A stretch of DNA of 64,000 bases, taken from NCBI GenBank assembly GCA_003415625.1, contig PYIU01000002.1, forward strand, positions 7,192,001 through 7,256,000, read 5' to 3'. The notes under the pieces are model-generated. The model was not told the DNA's origin. It saw nothing but the letters and a program-made list of their open reading frames with translations, and did not search any database. Origin of the DNA: Aquanectria penicillioides (taxonomy: Eukaryota; Ascomycota; Sordariomycetes; Hypocreales; Nectriaceae). Position 1 is the stretch's first letter. Every line of letters starts with the position of its first letter. The position numbers were made by a program, and so were the translations under genes. This document shows positions 1 through 11,359 of the stretch, piece after piece.

Positions 1-1658
1 CTTCTGGAAGCGTTTTCTCACCAATGACATGCCTTGGCTCTGGGACTTGGAAAGTGTTTTGATGGATGATAAATTCCATCCCCTCAACTACAAATCTCTC
101 TATATGTGGATCAACGCCGTCGTAGCTCCGAAATTTGGAATCGAGCCGCCATTTCTTGCCATTTCCAACAGACGACGTATTTGGAACGCATGCGTCGAAC
201 TTGCAGACCGCTATTCCAAACACTTAGCTCGTTCGGTTCTATCACACCCCGAAAAGGAAGTCATTGAGGCCAAATGCCCATACATGGGTCGCCTGACGCA
301 GGCAGAGTTACTTGACAACTTGGACGTTCAAAAATCGTTCTGGTTCTATTCGCGGGACGAGGCTGCTGACTACTCATCCGTCATTGATACCTTTTGGAAC
401 AGACATGGGGTTCTAACTGGAATCGGGCTCGTTTTAGGGTCTAGACGACAAATTTTTGGGTCTTGGGGAGCTGAGCCTGAGTACAAAAAAGAATCGCTGC
501 TCCTTAGCAAAGGACAACGGATTATTGAAATTCAGCTTTTCTTGGCGAACACAACTAGTTCTGTTACCATTAAGGGCGTTTACGCAAGTAGCCTGACCCC
601 TGCGTTTATGAAGCAGACAGTTTAACAGCTAAGCTTCTCTAGGTTGGGCTTCAATCCGGCACTGGGCATCAGCTCGGATCAACGAGGCCTACCTTAGGCA
701 GAAGACCTCTGGTTGTGACAGATGGCCACTACCTTGTCGGCCTTGCAGGACAGATCAACCCGGTAGGTGTGTGCCATGGTTTGATCGAGATCTCGCTCTA
801 ACGTGGCTGCAGGACGGCTCCATTGCCCGATTGGGGGTTCTCGAAATTCCAAGGGACCCTGACGAGCATCTTGAACCTCCTAACCCGGAAAGGATCCTCG
901 GGCGAAGGCTACTTTGGGTACCCTCGCAGTATCTGGTGCGCACACGGGACGTCCCATTCGCACTGCTACCGCCAGCCTGGTCCCATCCGTCCTTGGGATT
1001 TATCCCCATGTTCCCCAACCAGTTTCCCAAGCCAGAAGATGGGCTTTTGCCCTATCAAGTCTTCCTTTGGTGCAAGGATCCTATAGATCGGTGCAGTTTG
1101 ACCCGCCTTTCTGCGTATCTCCAACCATCCGCGACCGGACAGCGCGGCCAAGATGTGCTAGGGCTGCGGTGCGAGTTTAGCGGGGGTCCGATGCGATACG
1201 TGGGCCAAAATGCAATGAGGGATGGCACTTATCGCGTCGGATGGCCAGAGCAGTTTACCCGAGATTTCGACATTGACGGAGCTGGGGGAGAATTCATCAC
1301 CAAAATCGGCGTTCCCGGTCGCGTGGAACTAGGAGGGTTGATGGTATGTCTGCTGTTGATTTAAGGAGACAACACCAGTGCACGACTAACTGAATATTTT
1401 GCAGTTTGTCACAAATAAAGGTAGAAAGGTGGTGTTTGGCGACGAGTCACAGCAGAATTGGGTCTTTCATGAAGCACCTGAGGGACGGACGATCACTGGT
1501 ATAGCTGCCGCATTTAGTTCCGAGGGCCGACCAGAGGTATGCTGAATCTTTCCACCTTCACAATCTGGATTTAACAAAGTATTGCTGACACTGGCGTTGA
1601 ATAGTTTGATATCAAAATGGTGTCTCTCGTACTGTTGTACATGGTCATGTCGAGATGA
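1..1658 (+). CDS. F-box/DUF7600-like protein, 5' truncated by window edge
   Basis: The reading frame is open at the left edge (frame starting at base 2), so the start lies outside. Exons: 1-583, 643-762, 813-1343, 1405-1536, 1605-1658. The start of the visible part (FWKRFL..DMPWLWDLE) resembles the region after the F-box in large fungal F-box families now carrying DUF7600; these are thought to be substrate receptors of SCF ubiquitin ligases, but the F-box itself would be upstream and is not seen. The rest is Trp/Gly-rich with no catalytic motif. The first intron reads best with a GC donor (GCAAGT at 584) and CTCTAG acceptor. The join at 583/643 is inferred from frame only. Family assignment is moderate; intron 4 and the short last exon (17 residues) are the least certain parts. 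Confidence 0.6.
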
Positions 1659-1796
1659 CCAGGTCTTCTTCTGGTCATCACTCAGGCTTCACATCAGAAG
1701 AACAGAAACAATTGTGGTTAAAATGTGGGAAAGACTGTATTAACGCGGCTTGCATGGTATATCTACTTCACTCCAAAACTCCAAATCATATCAATC

Positions 1797-3451
1797 TTAA
1801 TTATGCTCTTTTTCTTGGTTCTTTTGCACAGTTGAGTCATCCTCGATGGTCATGCCGACGGTGATATCGGGCGCAAAGTCGTCCTTTCTAGAAATGGGAG
1901 GCCCAGTGAAATTCTTGCGAGCGTGGGCAAAATACCAAACAAAGGCGATGACGGCAAATCCGGCAAAAACGACAGATGCGTAGTTCATAGTGCTGGCATC
2001 GACGGGCAGCGACACGGGCATGCAGAAGAGGACGACGGAGAGAATAATCCAGATGACGCAAATGATGTTGATGGGGGCACCGAGTTTGCCGAGGGGATAG
2101 GGCGAGTTCTTGACAGCTTCGCGCCGGCGGACCAGATTGACCAACACAGGCACACCGTAAGAGGTGGAAAGGCAGATGGTAGCGACACCAGTGAAGGAGC
2201 CGAAAGCAGCCGAGGAGCCGAAGTAGATGAGGCCAAGGAGGCAATCGACAACGGTAGAGAGGAACAGGGCCCAGAGGGGCATGTCGAGGCGGTGGTTGAC
2301 ACGGCTCCAGAGCTTGTATCCGGGGATGGCCTTGTCGCGGGCGAAGGCGTAGGTGCAGCGCGAGGCGGCAGTGAGAGCACCGATACCTGCAAACATGAGA
2401 ATGCCGAGAATCAGGAACAAGAGCCCGAAGCCGCCGGCGGCAGATCCGGTGACGGTCTTGAACAGGATGCCAATTGGCTGCGAGTTGGCAACGGACAGCA
2501 GCATCTGAACGTCGGGGAGGACGAAGAGGAGGGGAATGAGATAGATGATGCCAGTAACACCAGCAGCGAAGACGGACAGCACAATAGCTCTGGGCACCTC
2601 GCGCTCGGGGTTCTGGACTTCCTCACACATGGCGGCAACCATGCCGTATCCTGTAAGGGTGTATGCAGCTGTTCATGTACGGTTAGCATCAAAACATTAA
2701 AAAGAATTGAGAATTGCTTTTTCCCCAAGTTAATATAAGACTTACGCTGCAGCAGCCCGACGAAAAATGACCATCCAGAAGGCCAGCCGCTAGCCGAGGC
2801 ATCGAAGTGAGCAAAGACAAACTCGCCGGATCGCTTGTTATCGGCCATAGAGAGCAAGGTGACGAGGATGATGAGCACGCTTGCGGCAGTCCAGTAAATG
2901 CAGACCTTGTTGATGAGATCGAGATAACGCGAGCCAAAGGCGTTGACGAGGGCGCACACCAGCATGACGGCCCAGAAGCACAGGATGGTCTGCCACTCGT
3001 TGGCGACAAAGTCCTCGTTGAAGACAGAGATGGCGCTGAGGATGAGCTGGGCGCCGGAGAAGTTGATGGACAGCGTCACGGTCCAGTTGCCGACGAGGGT
3101 CAGCCAGCCGTCGATGAAGCTGACAATGGGCGCGTACTTGGGGGTGCTCAGCATCGCGGACCAGTAGTAGACACCGCCGGCGGTGGGGAAGACGGCGCAG
3201 ATTTCGGCGAGCGAGGCGGCGATGCACAGCGAGATGATGGACACAAGGACCCAGCCCCAGAGGATGGTGACGGACTGGCCGTTGGTGAGGGTGATGTACA
3301 TGGTGGTCGAGATACCAAAGGGCACGGCCATGATGGCAAAGGAGAGGCCGAGAATGCTCATCATGCTGAGGTTTCGCGGCAGCTCGCCCTTGTAGCCCAG
3401 GCGGGCGAGCGCCTGGTCGGCATCGTTGGTTTGGCCGTTCTCAGCCGTCAT
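1797..3451 (-). CDS. GABA/choline-type amino acid permease (APC superfamily)
   Basis: Two exons, 3451-2746 and 2668-1797 (intron 2669-2745, GTAAGT..CAG), giving 525 residues, the usual size for fungal APC permeases. About 12 hydrophobic segments are visible. The N-terminus has the LARLGYKGELPRNLS-type lead typical of the UGA4/Hnm1 branch, followed by the first helix with FGIS; CEEVQNPEREVPRAI is the conserved loop after the fifth-sixth helix. Predicted role: proton-coupled uptake of GABA, choline or a related amine across the plasma membrane or vacuole. It is the first of three APC permeases in this window. The start at 3451 gives the standard N-terminus. Large antisense open frames over it are shadows of its GC-rich codon use. 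Substrate cannot be read from sequence. Confidence 0.92.
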
Positions 3452-4502
3452 TGCAGTAGATGGTTGATGTTATTATTCTGTCTGTATTTTTTTTTTTGGT
3501 GGAGTGGAGATGGACGTTGGAGAGACAGACGGAGGTGATGGATGGTGTGGAGAGGAGGGAGCAATTGACGGCGGGACGGGGATCAGGCCTGTTCTTCTAC
3601 CTCCGGGATGGACTCGGACGCACACGCAGACAAGCGCAAGACAGACGCAGGCACAGGAGAGGACGGAGAGGTAATATAAGAAGCCCCCAGCAGTCTGTGG
3701 TCCAGATCGAGGCCGCCGGTGCTCAGGATCAATAAGATACAGATAGTAAGGGACCTGGCCTAGGAGGATCCAGCTAGCAAGCAAGGGTGGTGGGTGGTGG
3801 GCGACGTGACAAGGGACCTGGAGGACGAGATAAAGAAGAAGAAGAAAAGGAAGGGGTCATTAGGCGGTTCAGTTTGGAGGAGGAGGAGGAGGAGGAGTAC
3901 GGATAGCAGTGGCAGCAGAAGCAGATGGAGCTCGAACGAGTCATGGCGGGTAGCCAGCCTGCAGCTGGAGCTGGAGCAGCCAAGCTAAGCCGAGCTGAGC
4001 TGAGCTGAGCTGGACTTGGACTTGGACTGGACTGGAGAGGACAGGATGAGAGACAAGAAAATGGGAATCGAACCGGCCGGGCTGTCGCCAAGGTGCAGCG
4101 AGCTACGCCAGTGAATGCGGAGGGCGGCGTTCCCCAGAATGAGGTTTGGCCCGAATCAGCTAGACCATCCGAACTGAGTCCACTGCAGGAGTTTGGATTG
4201 AGAAGAAATTAGACTCATGGCGCTGTACATACTGTGCAATCCACGCACATTGTGATTGAGGTATGTAAGGCACATGCAGTGTGTGAACCCATCCGCATGT
4301 GCCGGTCGACAGCGTTGGTTGAATGGGTTGGCTGGCCGGAAACGGCTTTTGCCATGAAGTCGGACGAAGCTTTTGTGTCGTCATCACTCACCACCACACC
4401 ACCGCGAATACCGGCACCACCATCGTACATTAAACAAAGCTGCCCACCCTCCCACAAGTCCCCGGGGTACCTTATCTTTTATCACAGTCTTCCAGGCCTT
4501 CC

Positions 4503-4522
4503 TCGCTCTCTCTCTCTCTCTA
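4503..4522 (+). repeat. CT dinucleotide run
   Basis: A pyrimidine run of CT repeats about 1 kb upstream of the permease start at 3451. Such runs occur in fungal promoters but nothing links this one to a function. Confidence 0.6.
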
Positions 4523-5258
4523 CCGGAAGCAATAAAAACAGCCCTGTCCGTTGGATTCGTTCATCCACCACCATCCCGAACCGCCAGCATCACGCACGCG
4601 ACTGTTCTTCCACTCTCTCGGCCCCACAAACGATAAGCATGGGCCGTCAAGGGGTCCCTGTGGCAGCATTTCGTACACGTATTTATTGGTAATGGCTCCA
4701 CCTCGAGATACGCACCGCGGCGTCGCTGGACGGTCACTGGACCGGGCTCGCCAGAGGGTGGAGAGATTTGATCTTCCAGCTTCCCAAACAGGGTTCGATC
4801 GTCTGCAAGATATTCTCCTGTTTGATTCCTCATTCGGAGCCGTGCTTGGGGCATGTGTTTGAGCGTCTGAGGAGGGTCTGAGGGTCAACAAGGAGAGTGC
4901 ACATTCGGGGTACGCGATCGGGGTGCGTAGGAGCTGTGGCCGCGGTAATGCAATGCTGCTTGCGTCTCCCGTTTCCTGGTTTCCATCGTCCCCGAGCCCA
5001 CAACGGCTCTTAGGGCCGATCACTATCATCGCCCGCCTTGGCAGGCACCGGCTTGGTGTCTTTAGTGTTTAGTTACCTTAATTCCTTCTCGCGGCCTTGG
5101 CTTTTGTGCCGACTTGGATCTTGCATATAGCGTCGCGTCAAGGACCTGCGCCGAGACGGCAGTTGGCGACCGAGAATATTCTAGGGTCGCCGTAGAACAA
5201 TTCTCACATGCACCGGCCTAACGAACCGGGCCGAAAGGAGAATCCTGGAGTCATGTCT

Positions 5259-5278
5259 GATAAGCAATCGTAGATAAG
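5259..5278 (+). promoter_or_regulatory. Paired GATAAG sites
   Basis: Two GATAAG hexamers at 5259-5264 and 5273-5278, 14 bases apart start to start. GATA (AreA/NIT2-type) factors bind closely spaced HGATAR pairs in nitrogen-regulated fungal promoters. The pair is 1.8 kb upstream of the amino acid permease start at 3451, far for a fungal promoter, so function is speculative. Confidence 0.3.
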
Positions 5279-7264
5279 CTATGCGGAGAATGAACTGCTA
5301 TGGGCATGGCCTGATTTATCATGTCGCAAGACCCTCACTCTCGGTGATGACCGATCGTATTAAGTTTTTTATTCTTCGGGTCAGATACTGCCCTCGATAG
5401 TTCTGTATCAACGGTGTATCTGGCTTTTCCATTCCAAGCAGCTCCCGTGGAGTTGCAATTGGACTGGGCTGTGTCTGCCAATCCAAGTTAGCTAGGAATA
5501 CGGTCCCAACGTTCACAACAAACTACATCCCATTACATAGTGCCATATATGTCCTAAAGACAAATTGGATAATGAAAATGAGAAGAAAACTTCTAACACA
5601 GGTAGGTAGCGCAGGCATGACCCGGCTTGGATTATTTGTGCAAATTGAAATCTAGGCTCTAGGGTAGCCAAACGTGTTGGGGCAACGTCCGATACCGGGA
5701 TTCCGCTACCACCAAGGTTTTTTGTGCTCAATTGGTTACGGCGTGCTGAGTAAATGATGACTCTAATAATCTAAAAGAGCCCGAACATAATAAGAATAAA
5801 CAGATTGATGAAGTGTAGTCCCTTGCTAAGTAACATTGTCGATATTGATGTGACTAAGATCTAGGTCGTATTCTGTGATCCAAGATCAGATCGCTGCTCA
5901 TCGATCCTTGCCATTTCATCTTTTCAGAAACAAGAAGAATGATATATCTGGGTCTTGCATTCCGTTATTTAACAATCTATAACAGCCTTTGAAAACGTGA
6001 ATATTCTTTCATTTACTCAGCCTGTTTGATTTCCGTTATAGGGCTCTCATTACAACAGTCCCTACCCACCGTACGTAGAACCTCTTCCTTATCACTGCAT
6101 ATCAGCTGAGCAACTTGTTTTGATTTAGGTTGATGATATGGTTGAAATATAGAGAGTCTTCCAACTTCAGTATGGCAAGTGGTAACACTAGGTAATCTCG
6201 ATTCACTTTGGTGACAAGAAGGAGGGAACCGGAGCTAAATGACTGGGCAAGAGAGCTAAATGACACTGATAGCTAGGTATGCAGGCAAGCTAAGAGGAAA
6301 AGCTTTCAGATAGAATAACTAGACCAGGTTATTGTTGGGGGAGTCTCCGGCTGAAAAAGACCTATTAGCTGCATGAACGAGAATAAAGCTTAAGTTGGGG
6401 TTCGGATCCAAATCGACGCGTCGTACACTTTATAGCCCAAAGCGAAACGTTATGACCCTTCAGAAAAACAAGAAGAGGAAATCTCAATTGTGAGCCAATA
6501 AAGTGGATTTTGAACTCAACATCGATTTAAAGTTGTATCTACATTGACATGGTTAGGGTTCTTGAAGCACTCCACATATGTAGATCCAGATTCGCAGGAT
6601 GATTCCATTACGTATCAACAACTATTACCAATTCCCCATTTAATTCTCCACGGCCCTCATCTTATTTAATCTAGTGCTCAGTGCGCAACTAAGATTGGAA
6701 ACCTAGATTTCAAGAAGATAATATAGAGGGGGTGCTCATTTTGCCAATGTGACTGGTTGACACTATTCCAAGACTGCGCTTGAACAAGTGGTTAGCGCTG
6801 CAATAATAAGGAAAGGTTTCAATAAATCATATTAGTAATGGCGTTCATGTCGCAGTGGGAGGGCACTGTGTAATGATCTATGTAGAAAAAATTCTCCAAG
6901 GCTGAAAAAGAACGAACCAGTCTTCTGACGAGACATAGGATAATGGAATGACACGTGAGCACTTCTAGACGTTGAAAAGCATGGTGTCTCTTATTTACAC
7001 GGGAAATAACTTTATGCAAGACAGTTTATGAAATTCGTTGAACTGGGTGCCAGAAATTCATTACATTTAAAAGAGACCGAAACTGAATTTAAGTTACACG
7101 AGTCACATACGAAAATAATTCATGATCAGGAATATATACGCAATGGATTGTTCGATTTAGAGTAATTATAATATCGCTATGCTTGGCTAATCACCGCGCT
7201 CAATAGTGTACATGTATCGCAAGAAAAGGTTTATGGTATAATGTTTCTGCTCGAGCGGACGCCA

Positions 7265-9310
7265 CTAGAAGATGACATTCAGGACTCTCTTCCAGGCGGG
7301 GGCGGAAGCCAGCTCCTCGCGGTAAATCTTGATAGTCTCCCAGTCGTGCTCACGGCGGCCAGTGTCGAGATCAATCTCACTGATCTTCATCCAGCCCTGT
7401 CGCTTCCAGATGTAGCCACCAATGTAGAAGAGGATGACAATGGGGAAGGCCAGGTAGGACTCGAAGAAACCCTCGGCAGTGCCGAGCGAGCCGTCAGTGT
7501 TGGTAATGGCCGTGTAAAACTGGGCAACGAGCACGATGATGTTTAGGCCAAGACCAATCCACGATCCGATGACACCACCAATGGCCTGGAATGGGATCTC
7601 ATCTAGAGTGTGACCGTGGTGCTTCCAAGCGCTTCGGAAGCGGATGTGGCAGAGGCAGATGGAGCCCCAGGTGAAGAGAGCGGCAAGACCGGAGAGGGCC
7701 TGGAGCCAGGTGAAGACGGTGCTACCGCTGCCGTTGACGCTGATGTAACCCAGGGCACCAAGAAGAATAATGGATGCGACAGCGGGAAGGGGTCGGCCAG
7801 ACTTGTCAATGAAGGCGAAGAACTTCGGGGCGTAACCCTGCTGAGCAAGAGCGACGAGAGTTCGGCTGCCACCGTAGACACAAGAGACACCGATGGAAAG
7901 AACGGAAACTAGGATGATGACGTTCATAAAGGAGTCGTAACCCTTGAGACCAGAGTTGGCAATGGCAATAACGAAAGGAGAGGCACTTGGGTCATCGCTG
8001 CCGGCGTTCAGGAGACGGTCGTCGGTGGAGCTGACGAGGAAGCCGACGAGGAGAAGACCGACAACGTAAAAGAGAGTGATTCGCCAGAAGACCTGCTTGA
8101 TAGCGCTGGGAAGAGCCTTGGCAGGGTTCTGGGACTCGGCAGCGGCCAGACCGACAAGCTCGGTACCACTGAAGGAGAAGGCAGCAGTGACAAACACACC
8201 TGGATCAATATAATTAGCCGCCGAGTATTGGAAGAGGAGAAATGATGAACATACCGCAGAAGCCTCGGAAGCCGTTCTGAAAGGCACCGGGGTCGTACCA
8301 GAGGCGGGCACCCCAGTAGTGGCTGTACTGGCCGTCAGAGGGACCACCACCGCAGACGAGAATGACAGCAACAATCATAAAGATGACAGTGGCGGAAAGC
8401 TTAAGGAGAGAAGCCCAGAACTCTTCTTCGGCATATCCCAAGGAACCAAAGATGTTAATGATGATGATGGCGACAAGGAAGACCTGACGAGACCAAACGT
8501 TAGTGAAGAGTTCATCGAGGTTAGAGGCGTGCTAGCTTGAAGGGGGCTTACGGAAACCCAGATGGCAACGCTAGTGTCGGGAGCCCAGTATTGAATCACA
8601 GTACCGCAGACTGTCAACTCAAGAGGCAAGACGAAGGCCCACTGCATCACGTAGTTCCAACCCATGGCGAAACCCCACGAGGGATCAATGAAGCGGTTGG
8701 CATAGCTGGTCAAGGGTCAGTATTGGGGAGGGATGAAAGAGGCAAGGGTGCAACGACTCACGTATAGAAACCACCAGACACAGGGTACATGACAGCAAGC
8801 TCACCCAGGGCGTAGACGACGTTGAACATCATAATACCCATGATGAGGAAACCAAGCAGGACGGATCCGGGACCACCAGTTCGGAGGGCACCGCCGCTAC
8901 CGACGAAGAAACCGGCACCAATACTGTTGTAATAATCAAAGTCAGTAAAACTAGTCCTGATGTAAGAGCCTTTTGTCGTTGTCGTTGTCGTTGCAAGACA
9001 CTTGTTCAAGCCGTGTTGTGTGTTTGAATATCGTGTACTGCGACGTCGACTCCGCCCAACGATAGGTATGTAGTGGCACTAACCTGCCTCCGATGGCAAT
9101 CATGTTGAGGTGGCGAGGCTTCATGGTGCGCTCCAGCTCCACGGTGCCGGAGCCATGGTCCTCATGTGCGGTAAAGGACTCGAAGTTGAGTCCATTGCGA
9201 GTGGCCCAGGACTTCTCGGGGCGGGTGGAAGTCTGCTCGACGGGAATGTGCTTCTCGTCGCTCGAGAGGGCGCTCTCATTGGCCTCGTTCTTGGAAGTGA
9301 TGTCCGCCAT
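7265..9310 (-). CDS. Amino acid permease, YAT family (APC superfamily)
   Basis: Five exons: 9310-9084, 8923-8762, 8705-8552, 8483-8255, 8199-7265; every junction keeps frame, giving 568 residues. Residues after the hydrophilic N-terminus read MIAIGGSIGAGFFVGSG, the signature of fungal Gap1/Dip5-type permeases, and FSFSGTELVGLAAAESQNP is the conserved segment in the middle of the protein. About 12 membrane segments follow, and the cytosolic tail ends DWETIKIYREELASAPAWKRVLNVIF, typical of the group. Predicted plasma-membrane proton symporter for amino acids. The first intron (8924-9083) is unusually long at 160 nt and holds a short GTCGTT repeat. Upstream GATA sites suggest nitrogen catabolite control. 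Substrate range is not predictable. Confidence 0.93.
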
Positions 9311-9719
9311 GGCTACGTTCGGGTAGGAGTAGTTGACTCTGGGGAGATTAGTGCAGACGAGTTGCGGACAAGCCACAAAGCGGCAGCGCGAGAGGACATA
9401 TATATGGCCATTGGCAACGACCAACAGCACACGCTGCACTCTTGCACTCGAAGGGGGCGTTTCCAACAAAGTCACTGCCCCAATTCCGCCTTGGATCAAT
9501 GGGGAAGGTGAGCGGCCATGGGAAGCACAAAGACGTAATACGAATTGTAAGTGCAAAGTTGGCAGATCTTCGAGAAGGCTTCTACGGATAAACCGGCACG
9601 TCCCTGTCGGAGAAAAAGTGGCCCTCTCAAACACGTTGCGGGCGTAAGCCCCCAGCACACACGCAACGTCCATCCAACAAACATGGGGTAGGCCAGGCTC
9701 CGTGAACCAATTAATCAAA

Positions 9720-10451
9720 GATAAGGGGCTCCTTTATCGGTATTCGGAAGACGGAAGACGGATCTTGTCGACTGGCTTCCCGTTGGCAAGCCACGCAGGA
9801 TGGGATGGATGGACGGCCATGGCTGTCTCACCCAACGCGCAGTGGGGCTCCCGTGATGGTGCCGCGTCGCCGCAGCCAGGCAGCTTGAGCGTGCGAGCCG
9901 CAAGAGGAAGGTCTGTGAAGAAGAAGCATGATAAGATGGAAGCTTCCGCGTAGTTACAGGGAGGGAGGGGAGGGCGAACGGTCTGAAGTTCCGGGCTGGG
10001 CCGCCGCGGGAAGCTGGGAATTAAAACCGAATCGACTTGTTATATCCGCTCGATCCGCTATGCCACAACGAGCCCAAGTCAGCCCAAGTCCTGGCCAGAG
10101 AAGCCCTTGCATGCAGAAGAGCCCGTCCGAAACAAACACACATGGCGTGCCCTGCCGGTGTCTTGCCGTCCTGCAAAGGTCCCGTAAGTTACAGTACGAG
10201 AGGCGTTCGCTGCCCCAGACTCTGATATAGATCTTGGATCCCACTGGTGGATGTATGCTTAAGAAGAACAATGCAATCACAGCCTCGCAATTACTTTTTC
10301 AGTGGTGCCGCTACCCCACAGCCAGACGGGCATCCCGTGCATGACTTGGCAAACTTGGCAAAGCTTCACTCCGAGAGGATCGCAGATCGCCAAGCCTCCA
10401 CTTAAAGATCCACCGTTGCAGCCCACCCTCTCTCTGATAGACCAAGATAAG
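9720..10451 (+). promoter_or_regulatory. Cluster of GATAAG sites upstream of amino acid permease
   Basis: GATAAG occurs at 9720-9725, 9930-9935 and 10446-10451, and TTATC (reverse GATAA) at 9734-9738, so the first two motifs are only 9 bases apart in opposite orientation. They lie 0.4-1.1 kb upstream of the permease start at 9310. AreA/NIT2-type GATA factors activate permease genes under nitrogen limitation; the match is by motif only. Confidence 0.45.
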
Positions 10452-10496
10452 CCACTGACGCACGTCTGGGTGCCCACAAAGATGATCCCCATCCTT

Positions 10497-10538
10497 GCTG
10501 GTGCTGGTGCTGGTACCTAGTGCTGGTGTTGGTGCTGC
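10497..10538 (+). repeat. GCTGGT-type minisatellite
   Basis: Imperfect six-base units (GCTGGT, with TTGGTG variants) over about 40 bases in non-coding DNA. Confidence 0.7.
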
Positions 10539-10985
10539 CCCGTTTTTGCCTTTTGCCTGTCTCGCATGATGAGCGTTATCGGCGAGCTATCAACGCCTTC
10601 GCCCGAGAGCCTCATTGCGGAGCAGCACGTAAAGGAAAGCCGTCATGACCTCCCGGGCACGCCAAATACGCTATCTTCGCCCCGCGGGTTAGGTGGCGGC
10701 CCACATGAGGCACCACACGAATGGGCTGATCCACGAAGGCTCCATCCAGGCGTGATCCTTGTGGGAGTACTGGAGTAATACTGGAGTGGGGGAGGGGGAC
10801 TGAGCCGCCTCCTCCTCTTCCTCCTGCTGCAACGAGAACAACAGATGCAAATAACTAACCAACCAAGCAGCCACTGTAAGGCATAACTGAGAGGGATCTT
10901 TGTCCCCATGGAGCAAGAGATTGGGTACCTAGCTCGTCTGGTACCCTAAGCCCACTGTAATTTAGTGTGACTGTGCCCGGTATTT

Positions 10986-11039
10986 GTATGTATGTATGTA
11001 TGTAGTATGTATGTATGTGTGTGTGTGTGTGTGTGTGTG
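10986..11039 (+). repeat. Compound GTAT and GT microsatellite
   Basis: A run of GTAT units interrupted once and followed directly by a pure GT run of about 12 units. Non-coding; likely length-polymorphic. Confidence 0.9.
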
Positions 11040-11359
11040 CCTGTTGGGTGTGTGCCTGCGCATGTACTTTCGTATGCGTGTGGGTGACATTTCATGGGTT
11101 CAGGTTATTCCCGAACTGGCCTCTCTCTGTCTGCTCCAGCTGTGCGTGCTGTGCTCAGACCGTCCGCCTCCCCAGTTTTGCAGCGACGCGCGGTGCGTAT
11201 CGTCAAGCAACCTTAGATATTTCCTTGTTTTCTCCCGCTCCCACCATCCACCCAGGCAATTGTATGTAGTATCCAATGTACAAAAGCAGTAATTTTGCCT
11301 CCCAGGAAGTGTGACCGTCGTACGGGGAGCCGCCAAAACAATCTTGGCATGGAGTCAAC

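Larger units (their letters stand above)
3452..7264. other. Long intergenic region (3.8 kb), no gene seen
   Basis: This is the upstream region of the permease that starts at 3451 and the 3' flank of the permease ending at 7265. It begins GA-rich (GAG and GAA runs near 3830-3900, GAGCT and CTTGGA repeats at 3990-4040), has a CT run at 4503-4522, and becomes AT-richer from about 5.2 kb. Open frames are short, overlap on both strands and show no recognisable family. I found no tRNA or 5S gene and no transposon protein in it. Confidence 0.6.
9311..11359. other. Intergenic region with GATA sites and microsatellites
   Basis: Upstream region of the permease starting at 9310 and 3' flank of the regulator ending at 11360. 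It holds several GATA motifs, a GCTGGT-type minisatellite and a GTAT/GT microsatellite (listed separately). The open frames here are short and conflicting; no gene is supported. Confidence 0.6.

Noticed and set aside
1923..3538. Long plus-strand open frames of 243-271 codons over the permease at 1797-3451
   Set aside because: They are Asp/Glu/Gly-rich shadows antisense to hydrophobic helices, with no family resemblance.
4070..4130. tRNA-like B-box on the minus strand (CGGTTCGATTCCC) with an A-box-like TGGCGTAGCTC
   Set aside because: The T-stem does not pair (GCCGG against CCCAT) and no acceptor stem or anticodon arm forms.
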